Source: Nitrospiraceae bacterium (GTDB lineage Bacteria; Nitrospirota; Thermodesulfovibrionia; UBA6902). Taken from it: DNA of 46,594 nucleotides. The position numbers were made by a program, and so were the translations under genes. The notes under the pieces were generated by a model. The model was not told the DNA's origin. It worked only from the letters and a program-made list of their open reading frames with translations, and searched no databases. Of the stretch, positions 1-8,805 are shown in pieces (the first letter of the stretch is position 1; the number at the start of each line of letters is the position of its first letter). Location of the stretch: NCBI GenBank assembly GCA_003599275.1, contig QZJG01000049.1, positions 1 to 46,594 on the forward strand. Reading direction: 5' to 3'.

Positions 1-2
1 AT

Positions 3-3000
3 GTTAACCCCATTCCGACCGTAGAGATCAACAATGGTACAAACATATATTTTGGGGACTGGAACGGAGACGGAATAACGGACGTTATGTGGTATGACAG
101 GTCAACGGGGAATAACCAGTGGTATGTCGATAATAGCAATCCGCCTGATCTTATCTCTACGATCTCCAACGGCATTGGCGGGACAACCACACTTGAATAT
201 CTTCCATCCTCATCGTATGACAATTGTAAAGATATTGAGGGAAAGACGGTATGTCTGCCTTTTGTAACTCAGACTCTTGCATCAGTAACAACAAATGACG
301 GAAATGGCAATTCGTCTACGACTACTTATGATTATTCAGGCGGATATTTCGATTATACAGACAGGGAATACAGAGGGTTTGAATATGTCAAATCAACAGC
401 GCCCAATGGCACTACGACCGAGATGTGGTTCAAGCAGGATTCCATATACAAGGGACTTCTTGAAGAACAAATAACAAAAGATTCCTCAGGAAATAGTTAT
501 ACGAGGGCATACAACACTTATCTATCGACATCTCCATACGCGGGAGTCAATTTTCCGTACCTTAGTCAGAAAGATGATTATGTATACGACGGGACTCCGA
601 CAGCCAAACAGGCGACGACGTCATTCACATATGATTCTTACGGTAACATAACACGTAAATATCTCCATGGCGATGTATCCATAACAGGGGACGAAAGGGA
701 TGAGTATATTGAATACACGTATGACACAACGAACTGGATAGCCTCGCTTCCGTTGCACACATATTTAAAAGACAGCGTTGGAAACACGAGAGCGCAGGCA
801 TGGTTTACGTATGACACTAAAGGCAATCTGCTGACAAAGACATCGTGGCTTAGCGGAGGGACAAATCCGGTACTCACTTACACATATGATCCATACGGTA
901 ACGTAGCCACCATAATAGACGCAAGAAACAATACTTCAACCATATCTTACGATTCGACCTATACATATCCGGCGACGGCAACCAATTCTCTGGGGCATAC
1001 GGTCCAGAAAACGTACGACTACAGATTCGGCAAGCCGCTTACAGAGACAGACCCTAACGGAAACATAACAAGATATGAATATGACGAATTCGGGAGGCTG
1101 AAGAAAGTTACAAAGCCGTCGCCTTACGGCATAACAGAATACAAATATCAGAGCTACGGTGATCCTTATAATCAAAACGTCAGGGAAGAGGCAAAAGACC
1201 AGTCCGGGAATCTTATCCACTTTAAAGAGACATACTTTGACGGGCTCGGCAGGACGACTTACGAGACGCAGGGCGGGCCGGATGCAGGGACAATAATTGT
1301 AAGCACGGTGTACAACAACAAAGGACTTGTATGGAAGAAATCCTATCCTTATTATTCCGGAGACACTGCTTATGAAATAACCTACATCTATGATGCAATA
1401 GACAGGCCTGAACGAACATTTAACCCTGACGGCACGTCTTCATCGATAAGCTATGATAGAGCAAGGACCATGTACATTGACGCCAACGGGCATAAGAAAG
1501 TGGCGGTGAAGGATATATATGAGAAAATTGTTTCAGTGGAAGAATACACAGGAAATTCTTCCGCAACCCATGCGCTGTATGCGACAACAGGTTATCAATA
1601 TGATGTCCTGAATAATCTGACAAAAGTTACAGACGCAGACGCGCAGGGCAATGAGACAACGATGACTTATGACACCCTGTCAAGAAAGATTTCCATGGAT
1701 GATCCCGACATGGGACACTGGACATACCAGTATGACGCCAATGGCAATCTCACATCACAGACAGACGCAAAGAGCCAGACTATAACGTTCACATACGATG
1801 CGCTCAACAGGATTATCCTGAAAGACTATCCCACAGGGACGGACATAACGTATATATACGATGAAATATTCTCATCAAATCCCAAAGGCAGACTGACGAC
1901 CTTGACGGACAATTCAGGCACGACAGGGTTTTACTATGATTCAATGGGGCAGATAACAAAGATGGTCAAGACGATTGCGTCAGACCAGTCAACGTACACG
2001 ACACAAACTCAATATGATCCGCTTGGAAGGGTGAAGAAGATAATATATCCCGACACCTCGGAGATTGATTACACGTATGATGGGAATGGAAACGTCAAAG
2101 ACATCAAATCAGGGGCGCAGACTTACGCGACATACAACAGCTACAACGCCCTCGGCAATCCTTTGTTGATAACATACGGCAATGGAGTAACCACGACGTA
2201 TCAATATCATTCCGAGAACAACCGTCTGTTCACTATAACAACGAACAAGCAGACAACCGGGCTCATGAATCTTTCGTATTATTATGATTGGGCCGGCAAT
2301 ATCACAAAGATACAGGACCATCTGGACGGCACAAAGACGAGGAGTTACGCATATGACGACCTTGACAGGCTGATAGAAGCCGACAGCCAGTCATATGGCG
2401 GCAAGCTGCTCTACCAGTATGATAAAATCGGGAACATGACTTATAATTGCAAGTACGGTTATTATTTCTACGACGATCCTGAGCATGTCCATGCTGTGAC
2501 CAAAATCAGGAAGGCGGACGGGACGTTGATAGATTCCTACAGCTATGACGCCAATGGCAACATGATCTCAGGGGCAAACAGGATGCTGACATACGATTAC
2601 GACAACAGGCCGGTGAGCATCATATACGGCAATAATGCAGTGGTGAATGTTTATGACGCATCCGGCAACAGGGTGCAGAAGATGATCTCAGCGCCTTCAC
2701 AGAACATCACGAAGTACATAGGTCAGTTGTATGAATGTGACGAAAACGGATGCACGAAGTACATCTTTGCAGGGACAAGAAGAATGGCCCAGGAGAAAGG
2801 GGGAGAGACTTACTACTACCACACAGACCATCTTGAAAGCTCAAGCGTAATGACTGACACAAACGGCGTCAACGTAGAGCAGATGTTCTATTATCCTTAC
2901 GGAGAGATGACCGGATTTCACACAGGCACAATCAATGTTAAGCACAAATTCTCCGGGCATGAATACGATGGGGAAACAGGCCTCTACTACATGGGAGCGA

Positions 3001-3860
3001 GATATTATGATCCGAAGCTGGCAAGATTTATAAGCGCAGACACAATCGTGCCGCTGCCGTTCTATCCGCAGAGCTTGAATCGATATGCGTTCACCCTGAA
3101 CAATCCGATTGTGCTGAGAGAATTGAACGGAAATTGCTTTGCGGGGTTTGCGCCTTCTTACACTCCACCTTCATCCAGTCATTCCGGTGGACCAACCGGC
3201 AACACAACCGGACCAGCAACGACTCCTGTCAGTACCGGCCAGAGCAATGCAAAGAATAATAATACACAGACAACAAATACAGTGACAGGTTTAAATGGCG
3301 ATACCAAGTCATCTGACAGTGCTACAAGCGGTGCAATGGATAACGGGGGAGGAGGCGGTGAAACTCCCGGCTCGAAGCAAGATAACCCGGCGGTGAATAA
3401 TCAGAATGCCGCAAAAGGTCTAAATGTAAATGAAGGATCAATTTCAACGGAAGAAGTTGGTAATATAGTCTTCAATGAGACCCGCTCTCTATCAGGGGAG
3501 GGCATTGATGATGCAAGAAAAGACATTGCACATACTATTTTTAATGCAGACAGTGCATATGGAAATAAAAGAGATGCTGTAGCGGGTACTGCCCCCAAAA
3601 CAGCAGATGTTCCAACAGCTGAAAAAGGGATATATGATAAAAGTCAACAAGCAGCTCAAAATGCGCATAACGAAAAAAGCCGAGGGATTGATCCTACCGG
3701 TGGAGCTACGAACTTTAATTTCAGAAATAATAACTCAAGATCAGCTTTTCAGGGACTTAGTATATCAACACAACATGGTCCATTTAATAATAGTTTCCCC
3801 ACAAAAACACTTAATGCAACAGGAATATACTCTAATACGTATGGAGGGAAGAAGCGATGA
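3..3860 (+). CDS. RHS/YD-repeat polymorphic toxin with SleB-like C-terminal domain (5' truncated by window edge)
   Basis: The frame is open from base 3, so the N-terminus lies outside the window; the first ATG (87) is internal. The first visible residues contain a GDWNGDGITD motif (FG-GAP/VCBS-like), as in SpvB/RHS proteins. About 900 residues of YD repeats follow (YDxxGN, TYDxLxR), then the RHS core end (YYDPKLARFISAD, then PQSLNRYAF) near base 3090. In this family the core forms a shell around a variable C-terminal effector. After a Gly/Asn/Thr/Ser-rich linker (about 3140-3430) the tail carries VGNIVFNETRS and IDPTGGATNF, resembling the catalytic-Glu region and DPTGGAxxF signature of SleB-like cell wall hydrolases. 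The tail is visibly more AT-rich than the core, suggesting a swapped tip. The stop overlaps the next gene by 4 bp. The RHS assignment is certain; the hydrolase reading is probable. Confidence 0.93.
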   Translation, partial: VNPIPTVEINNGTNIYFGDWNGDGITDVMWYDRSTGNNQWYVDNSNPPDLISTISNGIGGTTTLEYLPSSSYDNCKDIEGKTVCLPFVTQTLASVTTNDGNGNSSTTTYDYSGGYFDYTDREYRGFEYVKSTAPNGTTTEMWFKQDSIYKGLLEEQITKDSSGNSYTRAYNTYLSTSPYAGVNFPYLSQKDDYVYDGTPTAKQATTSFTYDSYGNITRKYLHGDVSITGDERDEYIEYTYDTTNWIASLPLHTYLKDSVGNTRAQAWFTYDTKGNLLTKTSWLSGGTNPVLTYTYDPYGNVATIIDARNNTSTISYDSTYTYPATATNSLGHTVQKTYDYRFGKPLTETDPNGNITRYEYDEFGRLKKVTKPSPYGITEYKYQSYGDPYNQNVREEAKDQSGNLIHFKETYFDGLGRTTYETQGGPDAGTIIVSTVYNNKGLVWKKSYPYYSGDTAYEITYIYDAIDRPERTFNPDGTSSSISYDRARTMYIDANGHKKVAVKDIYEKIVSVEEYTGNSSATHALYATTGYQYDVLNNLTKVTDADAQGNETTMTYDTLSRKISMDDPDMGHWTYQYDANGNLTSQTDAKSQTITFTYDALNRIILKDYPTGTDITYIYDEIFSSNPKGRLTTLTDNSGTTGFYYDSMGQITKMVKTIASDQSTYTTQTQYDPLGRVKKIIYPDTSEIDYTYDGNGNVKDIKSGAQTYATYNSYNALGNPLLITYGNGVTTTYQYHSENNRLFTITTNKQTTGLMNLSYYYDWAGNITKIQDHLDGTKTRSYAYDDLDRLIEADSQSYGGKLLYQYDKIGNMTYNCKYGYYFYDDPEHVHAVTKIRKADGTLIDSYSYDANGNMISGANRMLTYDYDNRPVSIIYGNNAVVNVYDASGNRVQKMISAPSQNITKYIGQLYECDENGCTKYIFAGTRRMAQEKGGETYYYHTDHLESSSVMTDTNGVNVEQMFYYPYGEMTGFHTGTINVKHKFSGHEYDGETGLYYMGARYYDPKLARFISADTIVPLPFYPQSLNRYAFTLNNPIVLRELNGNCFAGFAPSYTPPSSSHSGGPTGNTTGPATTPVSTGQSNAKNNNTQTTNTVTGLNGDTKSSDSATSGAMDNGGGGGETPGSKQDNPAVNNQNAAKGLNVNEGSISTEEVGNIVFNETRSLSGEGIDDARKDIAHTIFNADSAYGNKRDAVAGTAPKTADVPTAEKGIYDKSQQAAQNAHNEKSRGIDPTGGATNFNFRNNNSRSAFQGLSISTQHGPFNNSFPTKTLNATGIYSNTYGGKKR

Positions 3861-4279
3861 ACAAAATAATTTTTATATATTTATTATTGTTCCCCTTACT
3901 TGTATTTGCTTCAGATAAATGTGAATATGTTGAATATGTAAAATATATTGCTGATTATTTAGGCCACTTAGAAAAGAATAAAACAGCTGTTTTTTACAGT
4001 GAATATGAATATCGGGACAGTGATAAATCAAAAGATATTATGGTTGGATTAATCATAGGGTTAGGCAAAACGAATGGTCTGTTAATTGAAAAATATGAAT
4101 GTGTTGTTGGGAATCCGAGTTCTATTTCATATTCTGATAAAGAGAGTGACTTAGTACTCGAAGAAACTCACGGCGGAATTTACTCATATGATCGAGCTGA
4201 GAAATTGCTGGCGAATTTTAAAGGCAAGAAATTTGTTTTGCTGAAACCAGCGGAACTTAGAAGAGAGTTGGAGAAATGA
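3857..4279 (+). CDS. Small exported protein, candidate immunity protein for the RHS toxin
   Basis: A 140-residue protein whose start overlaps the RHS stop (ATGA). The N-terminus is a clear signal peptide: MNK, a hydrophobic run, then a signal peptidase I-type VFA-S site near residue 18. The mature part is charged, rich in Tyr/Glu/Lys, and matches no family I recognise. A small gene immediately after the variable tip of an RHS toxin is the usual immunity position. Export would place it in the periplasm, where a peptidoglycan-hydrolase toxin would act, so location and proposed target agree. Base composition is strongly AT-rich, unlike the RHS core but like the toxin tip, suggesting that tip and this gene moved together. 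The role is inferred from position and secretion, not homology. Confidence 0.75.
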   Translation: MNKIIFIYLLLFPLLVFASDKCEYVEYVKYIADYLGHLEKNKTAVFYSEYEYRDSDKSKDIMVGLIIGLGKTNGLLIEKYECVVGNPSSISYSDKESDLVLEETHGGIYSYDRAEKLLANFKGKKFVLLKPAELRRELEK

Positions 4280-4365
4280 AAAATGGAGGCTACTGGGTCA
4301 CCCATTAAATACCTTTGAGAAAGTGCCCTATTAAAGAGATACATGACATTACCACTGCGAATACA

Positions 4366-4401
4366 GTGTCCCGGCGCTTTTTATTAGAGAATAGGGGACA
4401 C
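4366..4401. repeat. Inverted repeat GTGTCCC / GGGACAC in the spacer after the RHS locus
   Basis: GTGTCCC (4366-4372) and GGGACAC (4395-4401) can pair around a 22-nt loop. The GGGGACAC motif recurs loosely as GAGGGGACA further down the same spacer. The 4280-4716 spacer contains no convincing gene; it holds this inverted repeat and the dispersed element that follows. Confidence 0.4.
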
Positions 4402-4433
4402 ATCCCATATTTTGACAGAATTCAGAACTACGG

Positions 4434-4530
4434 AGCCAGTATGGAAAATCCCTACCTGTTATTTTTGACAGGTGTTTTTTGCTTTTGGAATCTGCTTTAA
4501 TAACCGGCAAGACTTCTCCCACCCTCGCCG
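4434..4530 (+). repeat. Dispersed repeat element, copy A
   Basis: This stretch contains the hairpin ACCTGT-N8-ACAGGT (4454-4473) followed by a T-run, then AACCGGCAAGAC. A second copy lies on the minus strand at about 26440-26525. By eye the two align over about 85-90 nt: GGAAAATC, then TACCTG-TTTTTGACAGGTG, then TTTAATAA-CGGCAAGAC, with few gaps. Copy A could also act as a terminator for the RHS locus. The size and the palindromic core suggest a REP/MITE-like non-autonomous element. Confidence 0.65.
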
Positions 4531-4716
4531 ATTCATGACGGAATGAGGGGACAGCATGACAGGCGGGGGAGGGATTTGAATTGAGAGTAGATGAAGACGA
4601 AAACAAAACTATCTGTTGCCGGCAATGGAAAATGAATGATTCATGAGGGGACAAAGAATGTGTTATAATCAATTCATTGAAAAGCTCTTTAACCTGATAA
4701 CAGATTCGGAGAACCT

Positions 4717-4989
4717 ATGACAATAAAGACCGAACACGCTCATATCGAAAGTATTGGGGGAATACAGGGGGGGCGGCCAGTAATAAAAGGCACAAGGACG
4801 CCCGTTAGAAGCATCGTTGTATATCACAGGATGGGTTTCATCCCGGAAGAGATACAAATTAAACTTCCTCATCTTAAACTCGCCCAGGTGTATGATGCAT
4901 TGTCATATTACTATGATTATAAGGAAGAGATAGATCACGACATAGACTCAGACTCTGAAGATAGGATAAAGCAAGAAATGAGCCTGTGA
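4717..4989 (+). CDS. DUF433 family antitoxin-like protein
   Basis: A 90-residue protein with the DUF433 signature GGRPVIKGTRTPVRSIV (about residues 18-34) and a following helix-turn-helix-like segment (GFIPEEIQIKLPHLKLAQVYDALSYYYD). The C-terminus is acidic. DUF433 proteins are the antitoxin-like partners of DUF5615 PIN-like proteins, and exactly such a gene follows with a 4-bp overlap (GTGA). It probably binds and restrains the partner and represses its own promoter; this is family knowledge, not visible in the sequence. Confidence 0.85.
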   Translation: MTIKTEHAHIESIGGIQGGRPVIKGTRTPVRSIVVYHRMGFIPEEIQIKLPHLKLAQVYDALSYYYDYKEEIDHDIDSDSEDRIKQEMSL

Positions 4990-5336
4990 GAATCGAGCTC
5001 TACCTTGACGAAGACGTTGATGTTTCGCTTACCATTCCTCTAAGACAAAAAGGCATAGATGTTCTCACCACTCAGGAAGCTGGCAACAAGAGATTAAGCG
5101 ACGCTCAACAGCTTGCATTTGCAATAACCGCAAAAAGGGCATTTTTAACGCATAACAAAAGAGATTTTGCCGTCCTTCATAAAGAATACATCGTGAGTAA
5201 CAAAGAGCACAGCGGGATAATCCTGTCCGACCAACGGTCGGTTAGAGAAATGCTGCGTGGGCTGAGTAAAATTGTTTTTTCACTGTCCGCCGAACAAATG
5301 AAAAACCGGCTGGAATTCTTAAGTAATTGGATGTGA
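4986..5336 (+). CDS. DUF5615 PIN-like toxin
   Basis: A 116-residue protein starting with GTG inside the stop of the DUF433 gene. The N-terminal LYLDEDVD and the central AFLTHNKRDF motif are typical of DUF5615 (Mut7-C-like PIN fold) proteins, whose conserved acidic residues suggest a metal-dependent nuclease. Length and order relative to DUF433 match the standard two-gene toxin-antitoxin-like arrangement. Toxicity has to be inferred from family. Confidence 0.85.
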   Translation: MRIELYLDEDVDVSLTIPLRQKGIDVLTTQEAGNKRLSDAQQLAFAITAKRAFLTHNKRDFAVLHKEYIVSNKEHSGIILSDQRSVREMLRGLSKIVFSLSAEQMKNRLEFLSNWM

Positions 5337-5432
5337 CAGGATAAATAACAGGGCAGGGCAGGCTGATGAAATATTCCTGAAAACTTTAGTATACTAACCT
5401 GCCTGACACATTCAATTTTGAAAGGTTGATCT

Positions 5433-7016
5433 ATGCACTTCACAGAAAAAATATTAGTTCTCGACTTTGGCTCTCAATACACCCAGCTTATTGCACGAAG
5501 GGTGCGTGAGCAAAAAGTATATTCGGAAATACTCCCGTATAACGTCACTATCGACAGGATAAAAGAATTCGCCCCTAAGGGGATCATCCTCTCCGGAGGT
5601 CCTTCGAGCGTATATGATAAAAAAGCCCCTCTGCCGGACAAGGAAATATTTGAACTCGGCATCCCGGTGCTAGGCATATGCTACGGTATGCAGCTCATGG
5701 CCCACATGCTTGGCGGAAAAGTCGCAAAGTCTGCCAGGAGGGAATACGGGCGCGCAGAGCTGATGATTGACGACGATACGGATTTGCTGAAAAAAACAGG
5801 GGCAAGGGGCAAGTCGATACGACTCGATTCCGAGGGTCAAGGGTCAAGAGGGGTGGTCTGGATGTCTCATGGTGACAGGATCGTAAAACAACCTGAAGGC
5901 TTCGCCCCTATAGCACATACGGACAATTCTCCCATAGCCGCTATGGCTGACAAAGACAGGAAGTTCTACGCACTGCAATTTCATCCTGAGGTGGCGCATA
6001 CGGAAAACGGCACAAAAATTTTAAAGAACTTTGTTTTCAGTATATGCAAATGCAAACCCCGATGGACTATGCAGTCCTTCATCGAGACCACAACAAGAGA
6101 GATCAAGGACAAGGTCGGCAAAGACAAAGTCGTATGCGCGATCAGCGGCGGCGTTGATTCCGCAGTTACTGCCGTATTGATAAATAAGGCAATAGGCAAA
6201 CAGCTTACATGCATTTTTGTTGACAATGGCGTATTGCGACTCGGAGAGGCGACAAAGGTCGAAGGCATGTTGAAAAAACATTTCCGCATGAATATCATCT
6301 GCGTCGATGCATCAAAACGGTTCCTGGATAAATTAAAAGGCGTGACCGATCCGGAGAAGAAGAGAAAGATCATCGGCAATGAATTTATTCATGTGTTCCA
6401 GGAGCAGGCAAAAAAGATCAGGGGCGCTGAGTATCTCGCTCAGGGCACATTGTATCCCGACGTCATCGAGAGCGTATCGTTCAAAGGACCTTCCGCTATG
6501 ATAAAGAGCCATCATAACGTGGGAGGGCTCCTGAAAGACATGAAGCTGAAGCTTGTCGAACCGCTGAGGGAGTTGTTTAAAGATGAAGTCAGGGTGTTAG
6601 GCAGGGAGCTGGGCATGCCTGATGAAATTATCAACCGCCATCCTTTCCCAGGTCCCGGACTCGCGATCAGGATCATAGACGAAGTTACACGGCAGAGGGC
6701 AGACATCCTGAGGAAGGCTGATGCTATCGTGCTCGAAGAAATAAAGAAGGCGGGGCTTTACAGTGAAATCTGGCAGGCATTTGCAGTTTTACTCCCCATA
6801 AGGACCGTTGGTGTAATGGGCGATGAGAGGACATACGAAAATGTGGTTGCCGTCAGGGCGGTCAAGAGCGTTGACGGGATGACAGCCGATTGGGCAAAGC
6901 TCCCCTATGAAGTTCTGGGCACGATCTCAGGCAGGATCATCAACGAAGTGAAAGGTATTAACAGGGTCGTGTTTGACATCAGTTCAAAACCACCGAGCAC
7001 TATAGAGTGGGAGTAG
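5433..7016 (+). CDS. guaA: GMP synthase (glutamine-hydrolysing)
   Basis: Converts XMP to GMP with ATP and glutamine in purine biosynthesis. The N-terminal class I glutamine amidotransferase has GICYGMQ (nucleophile Cys) and QFHPEV (catalytic His). The ATP-pyrophosphatase domain has the SGGVDS P-loop near residue 236, and the C-terminal dimerisation domain ends in the characteristic KPPSTIEWE. The length (527) is normal to slightly long. Before VWMSHGD the protein carries an extra Gly/Ser/Arg-rich segment (about residues 127-144) encoded by low-complexity DNA; see the separate repeat entry. The start is preceded by AAAGG at suitable spacing. It stands alone, downstream of the toxin-antitoxin pair. 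Confidence 0.98.
   Translation: MHFTEKILVLDFGSQYTQLIARRVREQKVYSEILPYNVTIDRIKEFAPKGIILSGGPSSVYDKKAPLPDKEIFELGIPVLGICYGMQLMAHMLGGKVAKSARREYGRAELMIDDDTDLLKKTGARGKSIRLDSEGQGSRGVVWMSHGDRIVKQPEGFAPIAHTDNSPIAAMADKDRKFYALQFHPEVAHTENGTKILKNFVFSICKCKPRWTMQSFIETTTREIKDKVGKDKVVCAISGGVDSAVTAVLINKAIGKQLTCIFVDNGVLRLGEATKVEGMLKKHFRMNIICVDASKRFLDKLKGVTDPEKKRKIIGNEFIHVFQEQAKKIRGAEYLAQGTLYPDVIESVSFKGPSAMIKSHHNVGGLLKDMKLKLVEPLRELFKDEVRVLGRELGMPDEIINRHPFPGPGLAIRIIDEVTRQRADILRKADAIVLEEIKKAGLYSEIWQAFAVLLPIRTVGVMGDERTYENVVAVRAVKSVDGMTADWAKLPYEVLGTISGRIINEVKGINRVVFDISSKPPSTIEWE
5805..5860 (+). repeat. Low-complexity insert inside guaA
   Basis: Tandem-like GGGGCAAGGGGCAAG and GGGTCAAGGGTCAAGAG units flank TCGATACGACTCGA. 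The encoded peptide ([18 protein letters not shown]) sits between the amidotransferase strand and VWMSHGD, where many homologues have a shorter loop. It may be an in-frame repeat insertion. Some homologues (E. coli, for example) also have longer loops here, so the call is tentative. Confidence 0.4.
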
Positions 7017-7036
7017 GGGCATTCCATTTTTCTTTT

Positions 7037-7140
7037 GTAGGGCAGGCCTGTGTGCCTGCCTGGTGAAACACACAGGATAGCCCTGCAATATCTTTCATAA
7101 ATTCTTCACAGAACCACCCATGCAGACTTCCATGTCTGCA
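7037..7140. repeat. Two short palindromes between guaA and the lipoprotein gene
   Basis: GGCAGGC-N6-GCCTGCC (7041-7060) and TGCAGAC-N6-GTCTGCA (7121-7140). Both resemble short REP-like hairpins that are dispersed in many environmental bacterial genomes. The first, 25 nt past the guaA stop, could also help end guaA transcription, though no T-run follows directly. Confidence 0.55.
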
Positions 7141-7294
7141 ACCATAAGACAAAACCGGAGGGAGCAGAGTCTCTATGCCTCATCACTTGCGCAAGCAGTT
7201 GAAAGGTGATATATAGCTCTTAAGAATGAGAAGCCATGCGCGGGCCAAAAAGGAAAAAGGCTTAATTTTAAAAGCAGGAATGGGAGGTAGAAAC

Positions 7295-7711
7295 ATGAGA
7301 AAAATAATTTCGTTGCTGATGGTCCTGGCGTTTTTGTTTATGGTTGCCGGCTGCACGCAATATGGCGCAAGGGGCGGAGGCGTCGGTGGCGCCGTCGGCG
7401 GTGTTGCAGGGGCACTCCTTGACAGATCGAACCCGTGGCGAGGCGGCGTCATCGGCGCGGTCCTCGGCGCCATCGCGGGGGCTACTCTTACAGAGGTATC
7501 TTCACAAGCCTCAAGGGAAGCTGTGCGGACCGACAGGCCTGTGGAATACAGGACGACCGACGGTCGCGGCGTTTATCAGGCGTATCCGTTGGACTATGAT
7601 GAAAAAACAAAATGCCACAAGGTCCAGGAAAGGGCCTGGGAGGACGGGAAGCTTATTAAAGACCAGATAAAAGAAGTCTGTGAGGGGGAGAAGAGAGAAA
7701 AGAAGTATTAA
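7295..7711 (+). CDS. Glycine-zipper lipoprotein
   Basis: A 138-residue lipoprotein. The ATG at 7295 has a GGAGG seven bases upstream and yields a type II signal peptide ending in VAGC; an upstream in-frame ATG (7226) would bury it. A glycine-zipper segment follows (GARGGGVGGAVGGVAG, then GGVIGAVLGAIAGA), as in SlyB/OmpA-associated 17-kDa-antigen-like proteins. The C-terminal part is polar (DRPVEYRTTDGRGVYQAYP). It probably sits in the outer membrane with the zipper embedded; no specific function can be assigned. An intrinsic terminator follows. Confidence 0.85.
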   Translation: MRKIISLLMVLAFLFMVAGCTQYGARGGGVGGAVGGVAGALLDRSNPWRGGVIGAVLGAIAGATLTEVSSQASREAVRTDRPVEYRTTDGRGVYQAYPLDYDEKTKCHKVQERAWEDGKLIKDQIKEVCEGEKREKKY

Positions 7712-7771
7712 TTCCGTAACCACAGCCAACAGTAGGTGCTTTAAGCGAGGACACAGAGAAAAAGATGAGAA

Positions 7772-7806
7772 GGGGCTGTCCCGATTATCAGGGACGGCCC
7801 TTTTTG
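7772..7806 (+). terminator. Intrinsic terminator after the glycine-zipper lipoprotein
   Basis: GGGGCTGTCCC, an 8-nt loop, then GGGACGGCCC, followed by TTTTTG. A strong GC stem with a single G-U/mismatch region and a T-tract. Confidence 0.85.
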
Positions 7807-7846
7807 TTTTTCAGGGTTTGTGATAATATTAATGCCTGATTTTTCT

Positions 7847-7876
7847 TTAACTCTAAACTCTTAACTCTCAACTCTA
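7847..7876 (+). repeat. TAACTC-type degenerate repeat (copy R1), pyrimidine strand
   Basis: Four imperfect units, TTAACTCTAAACTC then TTAACTCTCAACTC, end 7 bp before the ATG of the rluB-like gene. The repeat occupies the position where a Shine-Dalgarno site would be expected, and none is visible. Copy R2, in opposite orientation, closes the same gene. Confidence 0.7.
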
Positions 7877-7883
7877 TATTGAC

Positions 7884-8630
7884 ATGGAAGAGCGTCTTCA
7901 AAAAATTTTGGCAAAGTGCGGCATCGCCTCGCGGAGAAAGGCGGAGGAGATGATACTCGAAGGTCTTGTAAAGGTGAATGGCGCGCCTGCAACACTCGGG
8001 ATGAAGGCAGATCTCGACAGAGACCACATAAAGGTCAGAGGGAAGCTCATCCGAAATGTCGAATCGAAGGTGTATTTGATATTCAACAAGCCGGAAAAGT
8101 GTCTAACGTCAATGGCGGACTCTGAGGGAAGGCCAACGGTGAAAGATTTTCTAAAGGGCGTGAGGGCGCACGTATTCCCGGTCGGAAGGCTTGATTATAA
8201 TTCGGAGGGCCTTTTGATTTTAACAAATGACGGAGATCTCGCCAATGCCATACTTCATCCAAGCAAAAAGATCCCGAAGACGTACCTTGTCAAGGTTGAC
8301 GGCTTTCTTGAAGACAAGGATGTGTCGAGGCTCGAAAAGGGGATCAGGCTTGACGACGGCATGACAGCACCGGCAAAGGTAAAAAAGATAAAAAAGACAG
8401 AGGCGAACTCATGGATTGAGATGACAATACATGAAGGCAGGAAAAGACAGATCAGGCGGATGCTTGAACGGGTGGGGCATCCCGTGATTAAGCTCAGGAG
8501 GACCAGGATCAATGGTATCTCATTAGGCAGACTGGAGCTGGGGGCCATCCGTTACCTTACTCCTGAGGAGATAGAGAAACTGAAAAAAGAAGTAAGTGGT
8601 AAAGAGTTAGGAGTAAGGGGTAAGGGGTAA
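7884..8630 (+). CDS. rluB: 23S rRNA pseudouridine synthase, RluB/RsuA family
   Basis: Isomerises a uridine in rRNA to pseudouridine. An N-terminal S4 RNA-binding domain (ERLQKILAKCGIASRRKAE) is followed by the RsuA/RluB catalytic domain with FPVGRLDYNSEGLLILTNDG, where the Asp of GRLD is the nucleophile, and by the EGRKRQIRRML motif. The length (248) fits RluB; RsuA cannot be fully excluded. The last residues (about KELGVRGKG) are encoded by purine-rich repeat R2, so the C-terminus has probably been altered by the element. The start lacks an evident ribosome site because repeat R1 lies just upstream. Confidence 0.92.
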   Translation: MEERLQKILAKCGIASRRKAEEMILEGLVKVNGAPATLGMKADLDRDHIKVRGKLIRNVESKVYLIFNKPEKCLTSMADSEGRPTVKDFLKGVRAHVFPVGRLDYNSEGLLILTNDGDLANAILHPSKKIPKTYLVKVDGFLEDKDVSRLEKGIRLDDGMTAPAKVKKIKKTEANSWIEMTIHEGRKRQIRRMLERVGHPVIKLRRTRINGISLGRLELGAIRYLTPEEIEKLKKEVSGKELGVRGKG

Positions 8631-8634
8631 GGAA
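8596..8634 (-). repeat. TAACTC-type repeat (copy R2), inverted relative to R1
   Basis: On the plus strand it reads GAGTTAGGAGTAAGG followed by GGTAAGG units. On the minus strand this is CCTTACTCCTAACTC, the same word family as R1, R3 and R6. It covers the last codons and stop of the rluB-like gene, so R1 and R2 bracket that gene as inverted arms. Confidence 0.65.
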
Positions 8635-8643
8635 AAAAGCAGA

Positions 8644-8775
8644 GTCATTCCCGCAAGCAAAGCGCGTCGGGAACCAGATTCCGGACAAGTTCGGTACGAA
8701 TCTCTGACCGGAATGACAGAAATTTGAAACTGTGGCAGAGACCACAGGGTGTAATATTTATCAAGTGCGGAATGA
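8644..8775. repeat. GTCATTCC/GGAATGAC palindromic element before aspS
   Basis: GTCATTCCCGC (8645-8655) is matched by CCGGAATGAC (about 8709-8718) and again by GCGGAATGAC (about 8766-8775). GTCATTCC-ended palindromes like this are a common dispersed repeat type in bacterial genomes. No gene is visible in this 175-bp spacer. Confidence 0.6.
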
Positions 8776-8805
8776 CAAAATAAACTGATACAAGGAAACC
8801 TAACA

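Noticed and set aside
87..3000. CRISPR-like periodicity in the first 3 kb
   Set aside because: The periodic signal is the protein-level YD repeats of RHS; DNA units are neither identical nor regularly spaced.
4315..4500. Short open frame in the RHS-DUF433 spacer
   Set aside because: It overlaps the dispersed repeat, has no ribosome site and no protein-like composition.
7226..7294. N-terminal extension of the glycine-zipper lipoprotein
   Set aside because: It would put 23 charged residues before the signal peptide; GGAGG sits right before the ATG at 7295.
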